From: Durusdinium trenchii
Lineage: Eukaryota > Sar > Dinophyceae > Suessiales > Symbiodiniaceae
Assembly: GCA_963970005.1 (NCBI GenBank)
Contig: CAXAMN010001325.1
Location: forward strand, 224,858 to 288,857
DNA: 64,000 nt
Direction of reading: 5' to 3'
Below, piece after piece: positions 59,015 through 64,000 of this stretch (the first letter of the stretch is position 1; each line of letters opens with the position of its first letter). The translations under genes and the position numbers were made by a program. The notes under the pieces are model-generated. The model searched no databases and was not told the origin of the DNA. It saw only the letters and a list, made by a program, of their open reading frames with translations.

Positions 59015-59805
59015 TTAATATCGATACAATGACTCATCCATGACATGATGCATCCCCAACAGAATTACCCTGAGGTTGACTGGGATGCCACCGATTGAGG
59101 AATCGGTACACTGAGCTTTGCGAGCTCTGCAAGTGGCCAGGTCTTGCAACTCTACAGAGATCCCAAGACCTTCTCCTTGAAGACCCTGATTTACAGCACC
59201 GAGGAGGACGGTGTTTTTAGCTGGGTGAAGCTGTCTTGACCAAGCAGGAGCGAAAACTGAGTGTCCTGGTACTGCCAGACATGCCAAGTCTTCTTTGAAC
59301 TGACGTTGCAGTGAGCTTGCCATTGTTTCCTTGCATTCTGACACATTTCGGGCAAAAGGCTTTGGCAAGGCACTCTCAGGTTGAGCAACGCCTTTTAGGG
59401 TATCATTGTAGACAGCAGATGGCAGTACAGCTTGTGCCAAGACAGTGGTGCTCCTGGCCAGTAGTGCGAGCCGGTCCCAGTGGCCAGTGTTCAGAGTGTC
59501 TTGACCTGTCTTGAAGTCTGAACAATGAACAATGGCTAAGAAGCTAAGTCTAACATAGTCTCACCACCCAGAAACAGATTCGTGACTGGATGCACCATCT
59601 TTGGGGCAGGAGCTCTTGAAAGATATGGAGCTTGGGGTGCAGGCGCTTGGGGAGGCTCTTCACGATGGAACCCTTGTTGGACCTCCAGCTGTCCCAGAAT
59701 CCTTGAGACCAGTTCTCTTTCACGTTGTGGAGGAGATTGAGGGCTCCCCTCAACGCCAATCACTTGTTCTCCCCGTGCGCCCACCTGAAAACTCAGGGAT
59801 TTCAT
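59015..59805 (-). pseudogene. Minus-strand protein-like remnant, unassigned
   Basis: Minus-strand open frames 59805-59536 (89 codons) and 59440-59015 (141 codons) follow one another and read like parts of one intronless protein (RERELVSRILGQLEVQQG; ETMASSLQRQFKEDLACLAV). I do not recognise the family. It could be a decayed retroelement or chance. It is the opposite strand to every host gene here. Confidence 0.2.
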
Positions 59806-60399
59806 GGGATTTCTATGGATTTCTCCGATTTCAGAAGACTTGATAATGGTCTTTGTTGCGGTTGAAAGATGATGATTTCGATGCCCATTGGCGGGTCTTC
59901 ATCAATTCGAAAAGCGAGCCACTCAGGTGGCAGGTGGCAAGTCGACGGAGGATAACGAGGCTCGGCTCCTGCAGTTGTTCGCTTGTTCGGAAACACACTC
60001 CCACAAAGGATGTTTCTTCTTTGTTCATTAGTATAGTTGCTTTCTCAAACTAAAGGACAAACATAATATATATAGAAGTAGAAGTTATATACCGCCCCTT
60101 GCTGAACACACTGGTACAACTTGTGGATGACTTGGCGTGACATGTTCATCTCGCTTATTGGAGCTACTCTTCGGGTTCCTCGGTCGTGGGATTTGGAATG
60201 GGCACCTGCAAAACTCACATGGGTCCTGGGTCCCCCCCAACCATGCCCGCATGGGTCCCCTAAACTCGGCACTAGAGAATGCTCGGAATCTTGATGAGCA
60301 CCCTTTCCTAACAGGCCAGCAGAGTAGATTGAGAGAACATCTTCCTTTACAATGGCATGTTCTTTCAAAAGCAGGCGGTCGGTGTGGTCCGTGGTGCGA

Positions 60400-61265
60400 T
60401 CGACGCCCGCCTATCTTCACGGTGGAGGCCACGGTGAAGGCTGTGGCCTCTGGGAGCAAGGCGGAAAGCGCTGGGCTGATGCCCGGCGATCGCCTTGAGG
60501 CTGGGATCGCTGCGTGGTGCGGGATGCAGCGCCTGGCGTGCGGGACGGGAGGTTTTCTGGGTTCTGGTGGGCCTGACACCTCCATCCAGCTCCTCTCACC
60601 TCCATCCTTCTGAGCGAGGCGGAAGGCTGCGCCTGGCTGCGCCAGATAGAGCTGGATCGAGTCATATGGAGTCGCAAAGGCACCTGGACCAACCTGGCAC
60701 AAACCATGGGGTGCCTCTCGTAGCCCCCAAGGCCATCACCATCCTGCCATAATTCACCCAGCCAAAGGCTCCAAAGCCCATACGAAGAAAACACAACGCC
60801 CGTGTGTCTTCTCCACCCTCTGGGACCGGGTCCTGTAGCGGAGGCCTGTAGCGGTGCCGGCTTCCTGAGCTATCGACAACCGCCGCCCTTGCACAAGAAC
60901 GTCCTCGAATCCTTGAGGTGCGTGAAGTCAGAAGAAACAGGGTTTTGGTGTTCGAAAATGATCAAAATTGAATAACATTGGGTGATCCAGTTCATCTTCA
61001 TGACTTTAGTGCAGATTCTTTCTTCAGAATGAACAATGCTTCACACATCCAACGCGACTCTTACGTACTTGCTCGCACCACCCGCGGAGGAGCAAGTACG
61101 TCTCCTCGTCCTTCGGCTTCCCAGTGACCTTAGAATTCCGCGGGCCTGGTGCCCGGGGCTATTGGGCAGACGAGGGGCTGTTGGGAGCTGATTGGTGCAC
61201 GACCCGGTGGAACGGTTGGAACCAACGCCGGTGGGACTGGGATGAGCAAATCAGCTGTATACAGG
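60400..61265 (+). CDS. PDZ-domain protein, partial exon set
   Basis: About 60400-60499 reads VEATVKAVASGSKAESAGLM followed by PGDRLE, the carboxylate-binding-loop half of a PDZ domain (spacing like AxxAGLxxGDxI), ending at a GC donor. A piece near 60869-60917 (YRQPPPLHKNVLESLR, GTGCGT donor) and 61081-61265 (FGFPVTLEFRGPGARG, WCTTRWNGWNQRRWDWDEQ) could supply the last strand of the domain and a Trp-rich segment. PDZ domains bind C-terminal peptides. Start, end and joining are not determined. Confidence 0.5.
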
Positions 61266-61530
61266 TAGCCTATGTGCCTGAACCAGTGTATCACATTGGT
61301 CAGGAATCTATCCTGAGGCCCTGCTCGATACTCGTACCAGTCCTTTTCATGCATATTCTCCAGAAGGAGCCAATGAAAGGGCCCCATGGCTTTCCTGGAC
61401 AGATCCTTTCGCCAAAAGGTCCAAAGTGAGCTTCTCTCTTTAGGAGGCACACTCATGCGGGCATCGATGAACACATTGACCATTGGGGATGATTCCCTGA
61501 TTTGCTGATTCCATGACTATAGATTCCCAA

Positions 61531-61923
61531 AGCCCACAGCGGCGATGATTTCCATCAACCTTCCTCCCATGCGGCGGAGAACCATGCATGCTGCCTGCAG
61601 GAACGCGGCGGTGGAGATCTTAGCCAAAGATGGCTGGACCCCGACACACAGCGCAGCAGGCAGAGTTGTGGACATGCGAAGTGGAGGGAGCGGTACAGGT
61701 TGGAGTTGGAGGGATACAGTTGTCTGTTTGAGCCGCCGAAGAGCAACAAGTGTGAAGGATTGCAAGTTGGAGTAGAGTCCACACACTTGGGATGGTTGGT
61801 GGATGTTGGGTGGAGACCAGCAAAGTTGTTCAAGAACAAGAAAGCTGACGAGGATGTTGAAGATCATCTTTGTGACGGTTGCACATGTGAATTTGTGTGG
61901 CTTCCGGATAATCGATGTGGTTG
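61531..61923 (+). CDS. Candidate exons of an unrecognised gene
   Basis: About 61531-61660 reads MISINLPPMRRRTMHAACRN, then AAVEILAKDGWTPTHSAAG. The frame 61700-61923 reads LEGYSCLFEPPKSNKCEGLQ and ends CDGCTCEFVWLPDNRCG before TGA. Both look protein-like. They may continue the PDZ gene or be a separate, possibly retroposed, sequence. Confidence 0.3.
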
Positions 61924-62075
61924 ATGTGTGGCAAGTTTACCGACGGCACAACTATCGCGGCCATGTCACCCCCAAAAAATTCACCTAGAGCCTAGATCCT
62001 GAAGAAGAGCCTTCCCCACAACTGGAAATTTCTTCACTGGTGTCATGTGGTCCAAAGCCATTCCTTTAGCAACCA

Positions 62076-62205
62076 ATGCTACCAGTAACAACGGCATTAC
62101 GGCACTACTACTAGTAGCTAGAAGCTACTAGTAGCTCCTGGCATTGCTACTAGGAACAAGAAGCTACTAGCAACAAGGGCATCGCTACTAGCAACAAGGG
62201 CATGC
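62076..62205. repeat. ACTAGTAGC-family minisatellite
   Basis: About six cores (CTACTAGTAGCTAGAAGCTA; CTCCTGGCATTGCTACTAGG; AACAAGAAGCTACTAGCAAC), ending about 20 bp before a possible acceptor TTTTCAG at 62221-62227. Confidence 0.85.
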
Positions 62206-62227
62206 GGCAATCCTTTCTCATTTTCAG

Positions 62228-62470
62228 AGAGCGCCCCGCCCTGCCAAGAATCCGACCCCACTGGCGTCTGGTCCCTGGAACCCCTCCCGCTCAGGACGCG
62301 GTGCTCACGGGGACAAACAGATCCTATGGCTGCTGCTGAACGAGGAGGATCCATCTCTGAGATCGGGGAGTGGGATCATTGGGGCGGCAAAAACGCACGG
62401 GTCCAGCGAAGATCCGACAGCTTAGGTCCTGATCCACTCCTCTCCATGATGGGTCGACGGGTAGCTAAAG
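62228..62470 (+). other. Candidate exon, unrecognised
   Basis: Open after TTTTCAG, reading SAPPCQESDPTGVWSLEPLP and continuing SISEIGEWDHWGGKNARVQR to about 62470. No motif recognised. Confidence 0.25.
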
Positions 62471-63445
62471 TGAGAGGAGGGTGTATTCTATCTTATTTCA
62501 TTTTTTAAATAAGATGTTTAGGAACTTGTCTAAATCTTTGAAGAGTTTTAACCTCTGGAGACCCAAAATTCTTCGTATCACGTTCCCCTGCCAATGCATC
62601 TTAACACGCCGTGGGATGTCTGGGACCCAAAGAGTGAAGACTCTTGGCGGTCGCCCAAGCTCATCAACTAAAAAACTGGAGCTAGAAGTAGCCTGATGGG
62701 TGTATAGCCAACCGACATAGTGTAAATTCCGTGTCCCCTGATCCATGGCCAAGCCAGACTCCACCTGTTGGTCTCCAAAGGACAACGTAGATCGTGTTGG
62801 AGAGTACAATCAGTGCCAGTTTTGAAATCAACTTGCTTTGCGTCAGCTATGAGTGTGAAACATGTCATGAGGTCATGAGCGTCAAGACCTGTCAGCAACA
62901 TTCAAACCGCCGGGAGTAGGATGGCCTGTGATGAACGCAGAACTGCAAATCAAGTCACCAGCAAGACACGCAACCCGAAAGAAAAAGATCCCTATATTGC
63001 TCATGAATGACAGACGGTCTGCAACTTCAACTGCGTAGTGTCAGCTGCGTTTGCAAGCATCTCTGCACAACCCACCCGTGCCCTGCGTTTGCAACTTGCC
63101 CGGAGGAAATATCAAAAGTGCTGCAAATACCGCAAAAAAATGTGTCGGTTTGTAAGCCCATCCACAATTGCCAGAGAGGGACGGAAAATGACGGAAAGAT
63201 GTGTGGCGCGGCGCACCCCCCACAAAACAAGTCGTACATCATCTCTCTCTCAGACCGTTTCTTGTATCTGCCAAAAACACGCCGTCCCCGTTCCACTCAC
63301 TCACGTTCATCATTCTAGACGGACTGTTCCCCACAAACAGTTTCCACAATCGGTCGTGAACAATGGATGTCACTGGATGTCCGATTGCTTGGCCCGTGTC
63401 CCGCCATCGACCAGGAAAAGGCCCAGATGTCCAAAGATATCGCAG

Positions 63446-63595
63446 GATGCACACCTCAACACTGGTCCGGACACTCAGACAAACGCTCGACTCCGCGCAG
63501 AACCCCCTAGCCCGTCCGAGTCCGCGACGGAGTGCGCCTTCGCCATCGGGAAACATTTCGCCGCGACCAAGTCTGATCGCGTCTCCACCGTTCGG
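63446..63595 (+). CDS. Candidate exon, unrecognised
   Basis: Exactly 50 codons between a CGCAG acceptor and a GTAGAG donor: DAHLNTGPDTQTNARLRAEP, then SPSESATECAFAIGKHFAAT. GC-rich third positions. It could belong to a gene continuing past the window end. Confidence 0.35.
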
Positions 63596-63642
63596 GTAGA
63601 GAGGATGTCCCATGGTTTACACATGTTTACACCGACAAACGT

Positions 63643-63707
63643 TTGTTTGTTTGTTCGTTCGTTCGTCTGTCCGTCCGTTCGTTCGTTCGTTCGTCCGTTC
63701 GTTCGTA
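63643..63707. repeat. TTCG tetranucleotide repeat
   Basis: (TTTG)n, then (TTCG)n and TCCG variants, about 65 bp. The remaining bases to 64000 show no feature I can support. Confidence 0.9.
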
Positions 63708-64000
63708 TTTTTGTTTTCGTTGTGTTTTCCTCCCGTGGTGCGAAGCAACTAACTTGTACGTGAGCCAGCAGCTTGAAGGGTTGGCATGTTTGTCTGATGT
63801 TCTACGCTCGAAGATGCCAGGATGGTGCCCGCTTTGGAATCCTGGGGAGATCCAACTCTTTGGGGTTTGGCATCCAGTGTCTCACATCCCTTGGAACTGC
63901 CGATGCGAAAGGGATTCGGTTTACTCTTCCTAGCATGTGTTCATATAATTTTCTGGAGCCCCTTGTTCTGCCAGAACGTGCCCAACGCGCGTTTCATGGA

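Larger units (their letters stand above)
57561..60390. other. Spacer with satellites and a minus-strand decayed frame
   Basis: It contains a 43-bp minisatellite (58502-58660), a GAGA tract near 58973-58989 and a minus-strand protein-like stretch at about 59015-59800. I see no + strand gene in 57.6-59.0 kb. Confidence 0.45.

Overview
The window looks like nuclear DNA of a dinoflagellate, most likely a member of the Symbiodiniaceae. Host genes are split into many very short exons. The introns mostly start with GC or GA rather than GT, and acceptors read AG|G. All recognisable host genes lie on the + strand. Introns and spacers are packed with mini- and microsatellites, and the Ty1/copia element carries a dinoflagellate spliced-leader fragment in its LTR. 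Exons were assigned by reading conserved protein blocks in the raw sequence and checking that codon phase carries across each junction. No database search was possible.

Layout. (1) About 0.76-14.2 kb: an almost complete deoxyhypusine synthase gene with 18 exons located. One of its introns holds a decayed ~2.7 kb coding sequence. (2) 15.5-22.9 kb: an acylated-type PP2C protein phosphatase. (3) 24.4-32.1 kb: a membrane protein read as an EamA/DMT-type transporter with two homologous halves. (4) 34.0-34.4 kb: a MITE-like inverted-repeat element. (5) 35.2-40.7 kb: a CAP/SCP-domain protein whose 2.3 kb intron holds two minisatellites and an assembly gap. (6) 41.1-43.7 kb: a LIM-like zinc protein. 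(7) 44,449-52,573: a full-length but coding-dead Ty1/copia retrotransposon with LTRs, PBS, PPT and a 5-bp target duplication. A cytosine-methyltransferase-like segment lies between its integrase and reverse transcriptase. (8) 52.6-64 kb: a sparser region with unassigned exon candidates, a PDZ-domain exon set near 60.4-61.3 kb and several satellites.

The host genes do not form a pathway. They cover translation-factor modification, signalling, transport, a CAP-domain protein and a zinc-binding protein. What they share is orientation and splice style, as expected of dinoflagellate unidirectional gene arrays. A short palindromic minisatellite family built on ACTAGTAGC recurs at about ten sites. 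Two 10-N gaps are each flanked by a near-identical duplicate, so those places are assembly joins. No tRNA, rRNA, CRISPR or bacterial-type operon was seen.
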